From Streptomyces sp. NBC_01306 (GTDB lineage Bacteria; Actinomycetota; Actinomycetes; Streptomycetales; Streptomycetaceae), in the NCBI RefSeq assembly GCF_026340465.1, contig NZ_JAPEPC010000002.1, positions 434,001 through 498,000 of the forward strand: a stretch of 64,000 bases of DNA, written 5' to 3'. How positions within the stretch are numbered: the stretch's first letter is position 1; the number at the start of each line of letters is the position of its first letter. A program made the translations under genes and the position numbers. Positions 55,528 to 64,000 of this stretch are shown in pieces. The notes beneath the pieces are model-generated. The model saw only the letters and a program-made list of their open reading frames with translations. It searched no databases and was not told the origin of the DNA.

Positions 55528-56718
55528 ATGGCCGAATCCGCCGTTCCCCCTGCCGGGCCCCGCCGTCCGCAGCGCAGTCTTCTCCAGGTGCCTGCGCTGG
55601 AGCGGCGGCCTCCGGAGCGGACCAAGGCCAGCACGCTGGACAGCCGGGTGCACAACAGGTCGCTCGTGCTGGCGACGCTCTACCACGAGGGCCCCAGGAG
55701 CCGTTCGGAGATCGCGCGGGCGACCGGGCTGACCGCGCCGACCGTCTCCGCGCTCGTCGCGGACCTGGAGGAGGACGGGCTCGTCGCCCACATCGGCCCC
55801 CGGCAGGACGGCGCCCGGATCGGCAAGCCCGCGAGCCTCGTCCGCATCGAGGACGACGCGGTGAGCCTCGTGGTCCTCGACCTGTCGCACAACGACCGGT
55901 TCAGCGGCGCGGTGCTCAACCTGCGGGGCGAGGCCGTCGAGCGCCTGGACATGCCGCTCGGCGACGCCCTCGGACCGGCCGCCCACGAGCTGGTACTCAC
56001 GCTCGCTGCCGAGCTGGTCGAGGCGGCGCCGCGCCGGATCCTCGGGATCGGCGTCGGCTCACCGGGCATCATCGACGACACCGGGACCATCCGCCTCGCC
56101 GCCCATCTCGGCTGGACCGACCTGCCGTTGGCGGCCGAACTGACGGCGCGCTTCGGCATCCCGGCGTACGTCGGCAACGACGTGAACCTCGCGGCCCTGG
56201 GGGTACTGCACTTCCGGGGCGCGCGGACGCAGAACCTCATGGTGATCTCGATCGAGCACGGCGTCGGCGCCGGGCTGATCGTCGGCGGCGAACGAGTCGA
56301 GGGGGAGCAGTTCGCGGCGGGCGAGCTCGGGCACGTCACCGTCGACGAGGACGGCGAACTGTGCATGTGCGGGCGGCGCGGCTGCCTCGATCTGGCCATC
56401 TCCGCAGGCCCCTTGGGCAGGCGGCTGGAGCTCGCAGCCGAGGAGCGGTGGCCCGCCCTGCGGTCGGAGGCCGGCCGGGCGCTCGGGACCGTACTCGCCC
56501 CGATCATCAGCGTCCTGAACCTGAACGAGATCGTGCTGACCGGCCCTCCCGAGCTGGTCGACGGCGAATTCCTGGACGCCGCGAGGGAGATCGTGCGGGC
56601 CCGCACGCTGGGCCCGGTCAACACCTCCCTCGACATCCGTTCCCTCGCCGGGGACACCGATCTGACCCTGCTCGGCGGGGCGTGCCTGGTGCTCGCCGCG
56701 GAGCTCGGAGTGTTCTGA
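55528..56718 (+). CDS. ROK-family transcriptional regulator
   Basis: 396 residues. The N-terminal winged helix-turn-helix is at about residues 35-100 (RSRSEIARATGLTAPTVSAL), followed by the ROK sugar-kinase-like domain with GIGVGSPGIIDDTGTIRLAA, GNDVNLAALGVLHF and the zinc motif CMCGRRGCLDLA (GHVTVDEDGE before it). It is a NagC/XylR-type repressor that senses a sugar. It directly precedes an ABC sugar importer and hexosaminidase operon, so it most likely controls this operon in response to an amino sugar or its oligomer. Confidence 0.9.
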   Translation: MAESAVPPAGPRRPQRSLLQVPALERRPPERTKASTLDSRVHNRSLVLATLYHEGPRSRSEIARATGLTAPTVSALVADLEEDGLVAHIGPRQDGARIGKPASLVRIEDDAVSLVVLDLSHNDRFSGAVLNLRGEAVERLDMPLGDALGPAAHELVLTLAAELVEAAPRRILGIGVGSPGIIDDTGTIRLAAHLGWTDLPLAAELTARFGIPAYVGNDVNLAALGVLHFRGARTQNLMVISIEHGVGAGLIVGGERVEGEQFAAGELGHVTVDEDGELCMCGRRGCLDLAISAGPLGRRLELAAEERWPALRSEAGRALGTVLAPIISVLNLNEIVLTGPPELVDGEFLDAAREIVRARTLGPVNTSLDIRSLAGDTDLTLLGGACLVLAAELGVF

Positions 56719-56789
56719 CCCGCGCCATTCGTCCACACCCGCGTGCCCCTCCCCCGCTTGATCCTCCCTCATCACTCACAGGAGTTGCG

Positions 56790-58115
56790 ATGAAACATTC
56801 ACGGTTCGCCGCGGCCGGCGCCCTCGGCCTGGCCTCGGTTCTCACCCTGACTGCCTGCCACGGCTCCGGAGCGGGCGGCTCCGGTGGCGCGGAGCAGAAG
56901 GTCTCCGGCGCGAAGGGTCAGGGCAAGACCCTGACCGTCTGGGTCATGCAGGACGACTACTCCCCCGAGTCGCTCAAGGCGATGAAGCAGGAGTTCACCG
57001 AGAAGACCGGCGCCAAGGTCACGTTCGAGACCCAGGCCTGGGACGGCATCGCCACCAAGCTCACGACGGCGCTGGCCACCGACTCCCCGCCGGACGTCCT
57101 GGACCTCGGCAACACCCAGGTCGCGAGCTACGCCTCCAGTGGTGGCCTGATGGATCTGACCTCGTACGCCAAGGACCTCAAGCAGGGACAGGACTGGCTG
57201 CCCGGTCTGGAGGACCCCTCGACGGTCGACGGCAGGCTGTACGCCGTGCCGGGCTTCGCCGCCGCTCGTTCGGTGATCTACAACAAGACGATGTGGGCGA
57301 AGGCCGGTGTCAAGAAGGCTCCGAAGACCTACGCCGAGCTGACAGCGGCCCTGGACAAGGTCAAGGCCGCCAACAAGGCCTCCGACTTCTCGCCGTTCTA
57401 TCTGCCCGGCCAGCACTGGGCCACCGGCCTGCAGTTCATCTGGGACGCGGGTGGCGAGATAGCCACCCGGAAGAACGACAAGTGGACGGGTGGCTTCGGT
57501 TCCGCCGGGGCGCAGGCCGGTCTCGCCGCGTTCAAGAAGTTCCAGAACGCGTACTCGGCGCCCGCTTCCCGCACGGTCGACACGATGAACCCGGACCAGC
57601 TCCAGGTCTTCGCCGACGGCAAAGCAGGCGCCATCACCGCGACCAGCGGGCAGATACCCCAGATCGAGAAGGCCAACCCCAAGCTCACGGACGCCGACCT
57701 GGGATCCTTCCCGCTGCCGGGCACCTCGGGCAAGGCGCAGCCGGTGATGCTGGGCGGCGCCGTGTGGGGTGTGGCGGCCAAGAGCAAGCAGCAGGATCTG
57801 GCGCTCCAGTGGATGAAGATCGCAGCGAGCCCGGCCGTCCAGGACAAGTGGATCGTCGGACACGACGGCTGGAATCCGAACAGCTCCGAGGCGAACAAGA
57901 AGGCCATGGCCAAGGCCGCCCCGCTCAAGAAGGGCTTCTTCGAGGCCGCGTTGAACTCCCGGGCCACCCCGGCGAGCCCGAAGTGGGCGTCGCTGGAGGC
58001 CGACAAGTCCGTCAACCAGTTGTTCTCAGCGGTCGCTTCCGGCAAGAAGTCCCCGGCGGACGCGGCCCGGATCTTCGACGCGGCAGTGGACAAGGCCCTC
58101 AATGCGTCAGGCTGA
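56790..58115 (+). CDS. sugar ABC transporter substrate-binding lipoprotein
   Basis: 441 residues with AGGAG before the ATG. A lipoprotein signal peptide ends at the lipobox LTAC (Cys23), followed by a Gly/Ser linker. The family 1 sugar-binding fold follows (TLTVWVMQDDYSPESLKAMK, YAVPGFAAARSVIYNKTMWA, GAVWGVAAKSKQQDLALQWM). It captures an oligosaccharide outside the membrane for the two permeases encoded next. Given the GH20 enzyme in the operon, an N-acetylhexosamine-containing sugar is likely. Confidence 0.9.
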   Translation: MKHSRFAAAGALGLASVLTLTACHGSGAGGSGGAEQKVSGAKGQGKTLTVWVMQDDYSPESLKAMKQEFTEKTGAKVTFETQAWDGIATKLTTALATDSPPDVLDLGNTQVASYASSGGLMDLTSYAKDLKQGQDWLPGLEDPSTVDGRLYAVPGFAAARSVIYNKTMWAKAGVKKAPKTYAELTAALDKVKAANKASDFSPFYLPGQHWATGLQFIWDAGGEIATRKNDKWTGGFGSAGAQAGLAAFKKFQNAYSAPASRTVDTMNPDQLQVFADGKAGAITATSGQIPQIEKANPKLTDADLGSFPLPGTSGKAQPVMLGGAVWGVAAKSKQQDLALQWMKIAASPAVQDKWIVGHDGWNPNSSEANKKAMAKAAPLKKGFFEAALNSRATPASPKWASLEADKSVNQLFSAVASGKKSPADAARIFDAAVDKALNASG

Positions 58116-59136
58116 CGAAGCGGGCCGGCCCCAGGTGTCCGGCGCCCGTGACCTGCTCACCGAGGAACGGGAATCCGCGGGCCGGGCGCCGGCAGCGGGG
58201 CCACCCGATACGGCTCGTACGGGAGAGTCCGGGCGGCCGGTGAAACGCCGGCGGCAGTGGGCGGTGGTGTGGCTGCTCTCGCCGGCCGGTCTTGTGATGG
58301 CCGCCTTCAGCGTGGCCCCCATCCTGTTCCTGGTCTTCACCTCCTTCACGGACTACAACCAACGCACCCTGTTCACCGGCGAGTTCAATATGGTCGGCAC
58401 TCAGCAGTACGCCGACATGTTCTCCGACCCGGAGTTCTGGAAGTCGCTGCTGCGCAGTGTGCTGTTCACCGTGGCGATGGTCGCGGGCAGTGTCGCGATC
58501 GGCGTGGGCATGGCCCAGTTGCTCACCCGGCTGCGCACCGCGATGCGTATGACGGTGACGGTCGTTCTGATCTTCGCCTGGGCCATGCCCAACGTCGCCT
58601 CCTCGCTGGTGTGGAAGTGGCTGTTCCAGCCCGGCTACGGGGTCGTCAACTGGCTGCTCACCCAGGTGCACGTCTTCGGCGACATGACCAACACCGACTG
58701 GGGGCAGAACGCCTCTCTCGCGTACGTCTCGATCTGGCTCCTCGTGGTGTGGCAGGCCGTGCCGTTCATCGCGCTCACCCTGTACGCGTCGCTCACGCAG
58801 CTGCCCGTGGAGCTGCCGGAGGCCGCGCGACTGGATGGAGCGGGCGAGTGGCGGGTGTGGTGGTCGGTGACGTTGCCGTTCCTGCGGCCGACCCTGCTGC
58901 TCGTCACGATCATGTCGGTGATCTGGGACTTCAACGTCTTCAACCAGATCTGGCTGGTCTCGGCCGGCGGTCCCGACTCGGCGACGAGCACGCTGGGGAT
59001 CTTCGCGTACAAGACAGCGTTCGTGTCCTTCCGGATCGGCCAGGGCGCGGCCCTGTCCGTCATCACCACCGCAATCCTGCTGGGGATCACCGCTGTGTAC
59101 ATCCGTAACCTGCTGCGCTCGGGGGAGGACCTGTGA
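58102..59136 (+). CDS. sugar ABC transporter permease (MalF type)
   Basis: 344 residues. A hydrophilic N-terminus of about 50 residues is followed by six membrane segments starting at WAVVWLLSPAGLVMAAFSVA. The ATPase-docking EAA loop is ELPEAARLDGAGEWRVWWSV. The gene overlaps the binding-protein gene by 14 bp and the next permease gene by 4 bp. No ATPase is encoded in the operon; streptomycetes usually use a shared ATPase (MsiK) for such importers. Confidence 0.9.
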   Translation: MRQADEAGRPQVSGARDLLTEERESAGRAPAAGPPDTARTGESGRPVKRRRQWAVVWLLSPAGLVMAAFSVAPILFLVFTSFTDYNQRTLFTGEFNMVGTQQYADMFSDPEFWKSLLRSVLFTVAMVAGSVAIGVGMAQLLTRLRTAMRMTVTVVLIFAWAMPNVASSLVWKWLFQPGYGVVNWLLTQVHVFGDMTNTDWGQNASLAYVSIWLLVVWQAVPFIALTLYASLTQLPVELPEAARLDGAGEWRVWWSVTLPFLRPTLLLVTIMSVIWDFNVFNQIWLVSAGGPDSATSTLGIFAYKTAFVSFRIGQGAALSVITTAILLGITAVYIRNLLRSGEDL

Positions 59137-59984
59137 GGAACCGCCGATACCGAGCGGGAAGCCCGCGGGGCGGATGGCTCAACAACACTCTCGCCGTACT
59201 CTTCTGCCTCGTCTGGATCTTCCCCGTCTACTGGATGGTCAACACGGCGTTCAAGCCTCGCTCCGAGGTGATGACACCGACCCCGCACTTCTGGCCGTCC
59301 TCCCCCACTCTGCGCAACTTCGACGCGGCGATCAACCAGACCAGCTTCCTGACCAACCTGCGCAACAGCCTGATCGTGGTGGGTGGCGCGGTGCTGCTCG
59401 CCGTGGTCCTGGGAACGTTCGCCGCGGCGGCACTGTCCCGGTTCCGCTTCCGGGGCAGGCGCACCATCATGGTGTCGATCCTGATCGTGCAGATGCTGCC
59501 GATCACGGCACTGCTCATCCCGACCTTCCTGATCTTCAACGAGATCGGGTTGCTGGGCACCTACATCGGGCTGATCTTCGCGTACGTGGCCACCGTGCTG
59601 CCGTTCTCGATCTGGGTGATGCGCGGGTTCTTCATCGCGATCCCGGCCGAGATCGAGGAGGCCGCACGGCTCGACGGCGCATCCACCTGGCAGACCCTGA
59701 CCCGGGTGCTCTTCCCACTGGTCGCGCCGGGTGTGATCGCGTCCAGCGTCTTCGCGTTCATCACCGCGTGGAACGACTACCTGGTCGCCTACACCTTCAT
59801 GAAGAGCCAGGACCACTACACGCTGCCCGTCTGGCTGGCTTCCTTCAGCACCCCGGCCACCGGCACCGACTTCGGCGGCCAGATGGCCGGTTCGGTGATC
59901 TTCTCACTGCCGGTGGTCGTCTTCTTCCTGATCATCCAACGCAAGCTGGTGTCCGGCATGTCCGCCGGCGCCGTGAAGGGATGA
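59133..59984 (+). CDS. sugar ABC transporter permease (MalG type)
   Basis: 283 residues, six membrane segments (NNTLAVLFCLVWIFPVYWMV first) and the EAA loop EIEEAARLDGASTWQTLTRV. It pairs with the preceding permease to form the importer channel. It starts at a GTG overlapping the previous stop and itself overlaps the GH20 gene start (ATGA), so import and hydrolysis are translationally coupled. Confidence 0.9.
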   Translation: MRNRRYRAGSPRGGWLNNTLAVLFCLVWIFPVYWMVNTAFKPRSEVMTPTPHFWPSSPTLRNFDAAINQTSFLTNLRNSLIVVGGAVLLAVVLGTFAAAALSRFRFRGRRTIMVSILIVQMLPITALLIPTFLIFNEIGLLGTYIGLIFAYVATVLPFSIWVMRGFFIAIPAEIEEAARLDGASTWQTLTRVLFPLVAPGVIASSVFAFITAWNDYLVAYTFMKSQDHYTLPVWLASFSTPATGTDFGGQMAGSVIFSLPVVVFFLIIQRKLVSGMSAGAVKG

Positions 59985-61606
59985 CCCCCGTCATGCTCCT
60001 CCCCCGCCCCATATCGGCTGTGCCCGGCGACGGCGCGTTCGTCCTGGACGCGTTTACCCGGATCACCGCCCCCGGCGAACTGGCGCCGACGGCTCACTGG
60101 CTCCAGTCGGTGCTGCGTCCGGCGACCGGCCTGCCGCTGCCGGTGACCGACGCAGCCGGCCCCGCCCTGGCACTGACCCTGGATCCGCGCCTCCCCGCCG
60201 AGGGGTTCCATCTGACCTGCGGTCCGGACGGTGTCGCCCTCGCGGGCGGCGACACCGCGGGCGTCTTCTACGGATGCCAGGCGCTGCGCCAGCTCCTGCC
60301 ACCACAGATCTACCGCACGGCCCCGGTGGCCGGGGTGCGGTGGGCGATTCCGTACGGGTCCGTCGAGGACGCCCCGCGATTCCGCTGGCGCGGCGCGATG
60401 CTGGACGTGGCCCGGCACTTCATGCCGAAGCACGACGTGCTGCGCTTCCTCGACCTGCTGGCCGTGCACCGCATGAACACGCTCCATCTGCACCTGACCG
60501 ACGACCAGGGCTGGCGGGTGGAGATCCTGCGCCACCCCCGGCTGACCGAGGTGGGCTCGTGGCGCCGCGAGTCCCAGCTCGGCGCGGCGGCGGACGCCCC
60601 CAACAACGGGCGCCCGCACGGCGGTTACTACACCCAGGACGACATCCGCGAGATCGTCGCGTACGCCGCCCAGCGGCACATCACCGTGATGCCGGAGATC
60701 GACGTACCGGGCCACTCCCAGGCCGCTATCGCCGCCTACCCCGAACTGGGTGTGTGCGAAGCACAGTTGGAGACTAGCCCGCGATGGGGCATCAACACGA
60801 ACATCCTCAACGCGGAGGAGTCGACGCTCGACTTCTTCCTCGGGGTGTTCGACGAGGTGATGGATCTCTTCCCCGGCACCTTCATCGGCATCGGCGGCGA
60901 CGAGTGCCCCAAGGACCAGTGGGACGCCGATCCGCGCACCCGGGAACTGATCCGCGAGCGCGGGCTCGGCGGCTCGAAGGAGCTTCAGGCCTGGTTCCTC
61001 GGCCGGATCGGCGCTCATGTCGCCGCGCGCGGACGCCGGGTGTTCGGCTGGGACGAGATCCTGGAGGGTGAGGTCCCCGAGGGCGTGGCGGTCGCCTCCT
61101 GGCGCGGCATGACCGGTGCTCTCACTGCGGCGCGCCGGGGGTACGACGTGATCTCCTGCCCCGACGACCAGGTGTATCTGGACTACCGGCAGTCGGAGCT
61201 GCCGGGCGAGCCCATTCCGTTCGCGGTGCCGCTGACGCTCGCGGACGCGTACGGCTTCGATCCGGTCCCCGAAGGGCTCACCGAACAGGAGTCGGCCCGG
61301 ATCCTGGGCGGGCAGGCCAACATCTGGACCGAGCACATGGATTCGCCCCGGACCGTCGACTACTACGTCTTCCCGCGCCTGTGCGCGATCTCCGAGGCGC
61401 TGTGGAGCCGGGGCGAGCGCGACTTCGACGAGTTCCGCATAAGGCTGCGCACCCATCTGGCCCGGCTTGACGCGCTCGGTGTCGAGTACCGGCGGGAGAG
61501 CGGCCCGCTGCCCTGGCAGAGCCGCCCCGGCGTACCCGGCAAGCCGGCGACGCGCGACGACTGGGCGGAGTTCATCGACGGACTCGTGGCCCACATCAAG
61601 ACCTGA
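59981..61606 (+). CDS. GH20 beta-N-acetylhexosaminidase
   Basis: 541 residues, no signal peptide, so probably cytosolic. The GH20b-type N-terminal domain (about 1-120) precedes the catalytic TIM barrel: FRWRGAMLDVARHFMPKHDV, LHLHLTDDQGWRVEI, TVMPEIDVPGHSQAAIAAYP, the catalytic Asp-Glu pair in GIGGDECPKDQW, and GGQANIWTEHMDSPRTVDYY. It removes terminal GlcNAc or GalNAc by substrate-assisted catalysis and would degrade the oligosaccharide brought in by the importer. Confidence 0.93.
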   Translation: MTPVMLLPRPISAVPGDGAFVLDAFTRITAPGELAPTAHWLQSVLRPATGLPLPVTDAAGPALALTLDPRLPAEGFHLTCGPDGVALAGGDTAGVFYGCQALRQLLPPQIYRTAPVAGVRWAIPYGSVEDAPRFRWRGAMLDVARHFMPKHDVLRFLDLLAVHRMNTLHLHLTDDQGWRVEILRHPRLTEVGSWRRESQLGAAADAPNNGRPHGGYYTQDDIREIVAYAAQRHITVMPEIDVPGHSQAAIAAYPELGVCEAQLETSPRWGINTNILNAEESTLDFFLGVFDEVMDLFPGTFIGIGGDECPKDQWDADPRTRELIRERGLGGSKELQAWFLGRIGAHVAARGRRVFGWDEILEGEVPEGVAVASWRGMTGALTAARRGYDVISCPDDQVYLDYRQSELPGEPIPFAVPLTLADAYGFDPVPEGLTEQESARILGGQANIWTEHMDSPRTVDYYVFPRLCAISEALWSRGERDFDEFRIRLRTHLARLDALGVEYRRESGPLPWQSRPGVPGKPATRDDWAEFIDGLVAHIKT

Positions 61607-61685
61607 GCGCTCCGCATCCCCTCAGCGAACGCTCCGGACAGTTCCCCGCAGTACTTGCGATTCCGCGTGTTGACAAGGAGGAACA

Positions 61686-63809
61686 GTGAAGCCAAGAACA
61701 GGACGACGGGCCGCCCTGGCGGCCACGTCGGCGCTCGCCGTGGTGCTGGCGGCAGGAGTGGTGGGCCCTCCCACCGCGAACGCCGCCACAGCCGCCGAGG
61801 CCGCCGGAACGGTGACCCTCGGCGGCAAGTGCCTCGACGTCGCCGACGGCGGCACGGCCAACGGCACCGCCATCCAGCTGTTCGACTGCAACGGAGGTAC
61901 CGCCCAGCAGTTCGGCTGGGCGGACGACGGGAACGTCAAGGTGCTCGGCAAGTGCCTTGACGTGACCGGCGGTTCCGATGCCAACGGCGCACTCGTCCAG
62001 CTCCACGACTGCGCTCAGGTGAACGAGCAGAAGTACAAGTACCTGCCCGACGGCACGATCTACAGTGCCAAGTCCGGCAAGTGTCTGGCCGTACAGGGGC
62101 AGGTCGCGAACAACTCGCGGATCGGGCTCGCCCCGTGCGACCCGAAGCAGGCGGTGCAGAAGTGGGCCGCCGAGTCGGCACCCGGCCCGAAATACAGTCT
62201 GTCGGCCGGTGCCCCCGTCGAGTACGGCAACCCCGACGACACCCCGGCCTCGGTGTTCACCGCGAAGGACGGCCGGTTCTTCTACCAGCAGTCGGACGCG
62301 GAGTACGGCGCGAAAGACCCGCGTGCGTGGAGCTTCTACAGCGGCTCCGACTTCGACTCCGCGAAGCCCGACCCGATATCCGGCGCGGTGAACCCCGCCA
62401 ACCCGCAGGACCGCAACGACGACACGACGTGGCGCTGCGACAACAGCCCGACCGGCAAGGAGGCCACCCCGACTCCGGTCACCTCCGGCTACGCCCAGCC
62501 CAACTACTGCGACCTGGCGGGTGTGTGGGTGGACCCGGCCAGCGGTGACTGGTACGGCCTGGTGCACAACGAGTTCACACCGAGCCCCTTCGGCGACGGT
62601 ATGCACTACGACGGCATCGACTACGCGGTGTCCAGGAACCAGGGCAAGACCTGGTCGATCGAGGACCACGTCATCACCTCGCCGTACAGCACGAAGCGCG
62701 GTGACACCGCCCAGTTCCCGAAGGACACCTACAACTACGGCGACGGCGACCCCCGCCTGTACGTGGACAACGCCTCGGGATACTTCTACGTCTTCTACGC
62801 CTCCCGGGTGCTGAACAAGTCCGGCGGCGGTGCCATCTGGCAACAGCATGTGGCGCGCGCCCCCATCTCCCGGAAGATGGCGCCGTCGTCATGGAAGAAG
62901 TGGCACGACGGGGCCTGGCAGTCGCCGGGCACCGGCGGAGCGGAGTCCAACATCATCCCTTCGGACGGCAACGGCAGCGGCTACACCGCGCCCGCCGACG
63001 AGTACAAGCCGTCCACCGGCGGCAAGGCCGCGGACCAGGTCGCGCAGGGCACCATGCCGGACAACTCACAGCTGACCGTCATGAACATCACCTGGAACGC
63101 CTACCTGGGCAAGTACATCGGCACCCCGCAGAACAACATCGCCCAGGCCACCAACACCAAGTCCCCGCTGCACTTCTACGCCACGGACGACCTGGCCACC
63201 CAGAAGTGGCAGGACATCGGCAGCGTCGCGGAGAACCAGAACGCATCGTGGTACCGGTGGTTCCTCGACTCGGAGACGAAGACCACCTCCAGCGTGGTGG
63301 GCAGGACGTTCCGCTCGTACTGTTCGTTCGAATGCGACACCTACACAGGTGAGTACGCGGACATCACCATCGACCCCAAGTCGAAGACCGACCTGCCCGC
63401 CTCCCCGGCCGGCAGCAAAGCCCAGCAGATCAAGGCCGCGAACGGCGAAGCGCTCTCGCTGCCCGGCGACAGGACCCAGAAGTGGAAGGTCACCAGCACC
63501 GGTGACGGCTTCTGCACGGTCACCGGAAGCGACGGCCGACCGCTGCGCGTCGCGGACGGCACAGGAGGCCGCGCCTGGGGCGCCGCTGTCTCGCTCGGCA
63601 AGGCGGGCGCCAAGGCATCGGCCACGTCCGAGTGGTACTTCCAGCAGATCGTGAAGTCCCCGGCCAAGGGCGGCGCTTCGAAGGCCACAGGTACGTACCG
63701 CCTGGTCAACCGCTACAGCGGGCTCGCCCTGAGCCTCGACAGGCACGGTCGGGCCGTGACCGCCCCACAGGACATGGATGCGGCCCAGGTACTGTCGCTC
63801 CGTTCCTGA
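61686..63809 (+). CDS. secreted protein with ricin-B lectin repeats and a beta-propeller-like middle
   Basis: 707 residues from a GTG with AAGGAGG. The signal peptide (RRAALAATSALAVVLAAGVV) ends near an ANAAT cleavage site. Residues about 40-160 are ricin-B/CBM13 repeats with the Gly-Lys-Cys-Leu-Asp/Ala and CxxxxxQxW-like spacing (GGKCLDVADGG, GKCLDVTGG, GKCLAVQG). Residues about 170-560 resemble glycosidase-type beta-propellers (FFYQQSDAEYG, DPRLYVDNASGYFYVFYASR) but I cannot name the family. The last 130 residues look like another, degenerate carbohydrate-binding module. It probably acts on an extracellular glycan whose products feed the importer. Confidence 0.72.
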   Translation: MKPRTGRRAALAATSALAVVLAAGVVGPPTANAATAAEAAGTVTLGGKCLDVADGGTANGTAIQLFDCNGGTAQQFGWADDGNVKVLGKCLDVTGGSDANGALVQLHDCAQVNEQKYKYLPDGTIYSAKSGKCLAVQGQVANNSRIGLAPCDPKQAVQKWAAESAPGPKYSLSAGAPVEYGNPDDTPASVFTAKDGRFFYQQSDAEYGAKDPRAWSFYSGSDFDSAKPDPISGAVNPANPQDRNDDTTWRCDNSPTGKEATPTPVTSGYAQPNYCDLAGVWVDPASGDWYGLVHNEFTPSPFGDGMHYDGIDYAVSRNQGKTWSIEDHVITSPYSTKRGDTAQFPKDTYNYGDGDPRLYVDNASGYFYVFYASRVLNKSGGGAIWQQHVARAPISRKMAPSSWKKWHDGAWQSPGTGGAESNIIPSDGNGSGYTAPADEYKPSTGGKAADQVAQGTMPDNSQLTVMNITWNAYLGKYIGTPQNNIAQATNTKSPLHFYATDDLATQKWQDIGSVAENQNASWYRWFLDSETKTTSSVVGRTFRSYCSFECDTYTGEYADITIDPKSKTDLPASPAGSKAQQIKAANGEALSLPGDRTQKWKVTSTGDGFCTVTGSDGRPLRVADGTGGRAWGAAVSLGKAGAKASATSEWYFQQIVKSPAKGGASKATGTYRLVNRYSGLALSLDRHGRAVTAPQDMDAAQVLSLRS

Positions 63810-63830
63810 CATCTGTTGCCGGCAGCTGTT

Positions 63831-63857
63831 CCTGGGCCCCTGTTACGGGGGCCCAGG
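63831..63857 (+). terminator. intrinsic-type terminator hairpin
   Basis: Perfect 10-bp GC stem (CCTGGGCCCC / GGGGCCCAGG) with a 7-nt loop, 21 bp after the lectin-type gene. Confidence 0.75.
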
Positions 63858-63914
63858 CAGCCGAACGGCATCGCAAACCGGCCTGGAAGCCGGCCCGGAC
63901 GAGGAGCGCCACCC

Positions 63915-64000
63915 ATGACCAGTGACAACCGCACGGGGCCACCCACCGTTGGCAGCGAACGCGACATGCTGCGGGCTTTCCTCGACTACCACCGTGCGAC
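63915..64000 (+). CDS. DinB-like/DUF664 protein (3' end outside window)
   Basis: Only 28 residues are visible, after a GAGGAG ribosome-binding site. The ERDMLRAFLDYHRAT segment is the typical N-terminal helix of the actinobacterial DUF664/DinB-like family (four-helix bundle, metal-binding, often mycothiol-related). The assignment rests on this short stretch. Confidence 0.55.
   Translation, partial: MTSDNRTGPPTVGSERDMLRAFLDYHRA

Noticed and set aside
1..64000. CRISPR arrays, tRNA or rRNA genes, insertion sequences, prophage or integrative-element ends
   Set aside because: None was recognised; the only recombinase-like protein lacks the catalytic serine and there are no flanking repeats.

Overview
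The window is high-GC actinomycete chromosome, almost certainly Streptomyces. The GC-rich third codon positions, an XRE/DUF397 gene pair, a SAV2177-type methyltransferase, an orphan HATPase regulator, sugar ABC importers without their own ATPase and many ATGA/GTGA gene overlaps all fit that genus. No rRNA, tRNA, CRISPR array, transposase or integrase was seen.

Layout. (1) 1-8.6 kb: the end of an aldo/keto reductase, a secreted protein of unknown function, and a catabolic cassette of MHS-type transporter, M20 amidohydrolase, IclR regulator and dihydropyrimidinase/allantoinase-like amidohydrolase, divergent from a UbiD-type decarboxylase. (2) 8.6-12.1 kb: typical Streptomyces regulatory genes (methyltransferase, DUF397 + XRE pair, anti-sigma-type ATPase, serine-recombinase-like protein lacking the serine). 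(3) 12.1-52.5 kb: a large steroid catabolism cluster. (4) 52.5-55.4 kb: VOC protein and an XRE regulator divergent from an MFS exporter. (5) 55.5-63.8 kb: a ROK regulator, an ABC importer (binding lipoprotein and two permeases), a GH20 beta-N-acetylhexosaminidase and a secreted lectin-type protein. The start of a DinB-like gene closes the window.

The steroid cluster contains the whole known ring A/B route: KshA/KshB (9-alpha-hydroxylation), two KstD-type dehydrogenases, HsaA (plus a paralogue) with HsaB, HsaC, HsaD and HsaE/HsaF/HsaG. It also carries a side-chain system matching the mycobacterial igr operon (ChsE1-ChsE2, ChsH1-ChsH2, Ltp2) with ChsE3, ChsH3, FadA5-like thiolase and acyl-CoA ligases. 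A 3-alpha-hydroxysteroid-dehydrogenase-like SDR is present. CYP125, Mce4 and the C/D-ring (HIP) genes are absent. Bile-acid-like or other short-side-chain, 3-alpha-hydroxylated steroids are therefore a better guess for the substrate than cholesterol.

The most striking observation is regulatory. A 17-bp palindrome, consensus GTCCCRCTGAGYGGGAC, occurs 12 times between 13.7 and 51.5 kb. Every copy is intergenic and every head of a transcription unit in the steroid cluster has at least one. A second, AT-rich palindrome (best copy AAACAGAATTCATTCTGTTT) occurs four times, always in an intergenic region that also carries the first. Its arms and spacing resemble the KstR operator (TnnAACnnGTTnnA). 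A KstR-like TetR protein and an IclR protein are encoded in the cluster and are the candidate binders. The operators also tie an F420-type oxidoreductase, a SnoaL-fold protein, an amidase, a 14-TM exporter-type MFS protein and several SDRs to the steroid regulon.
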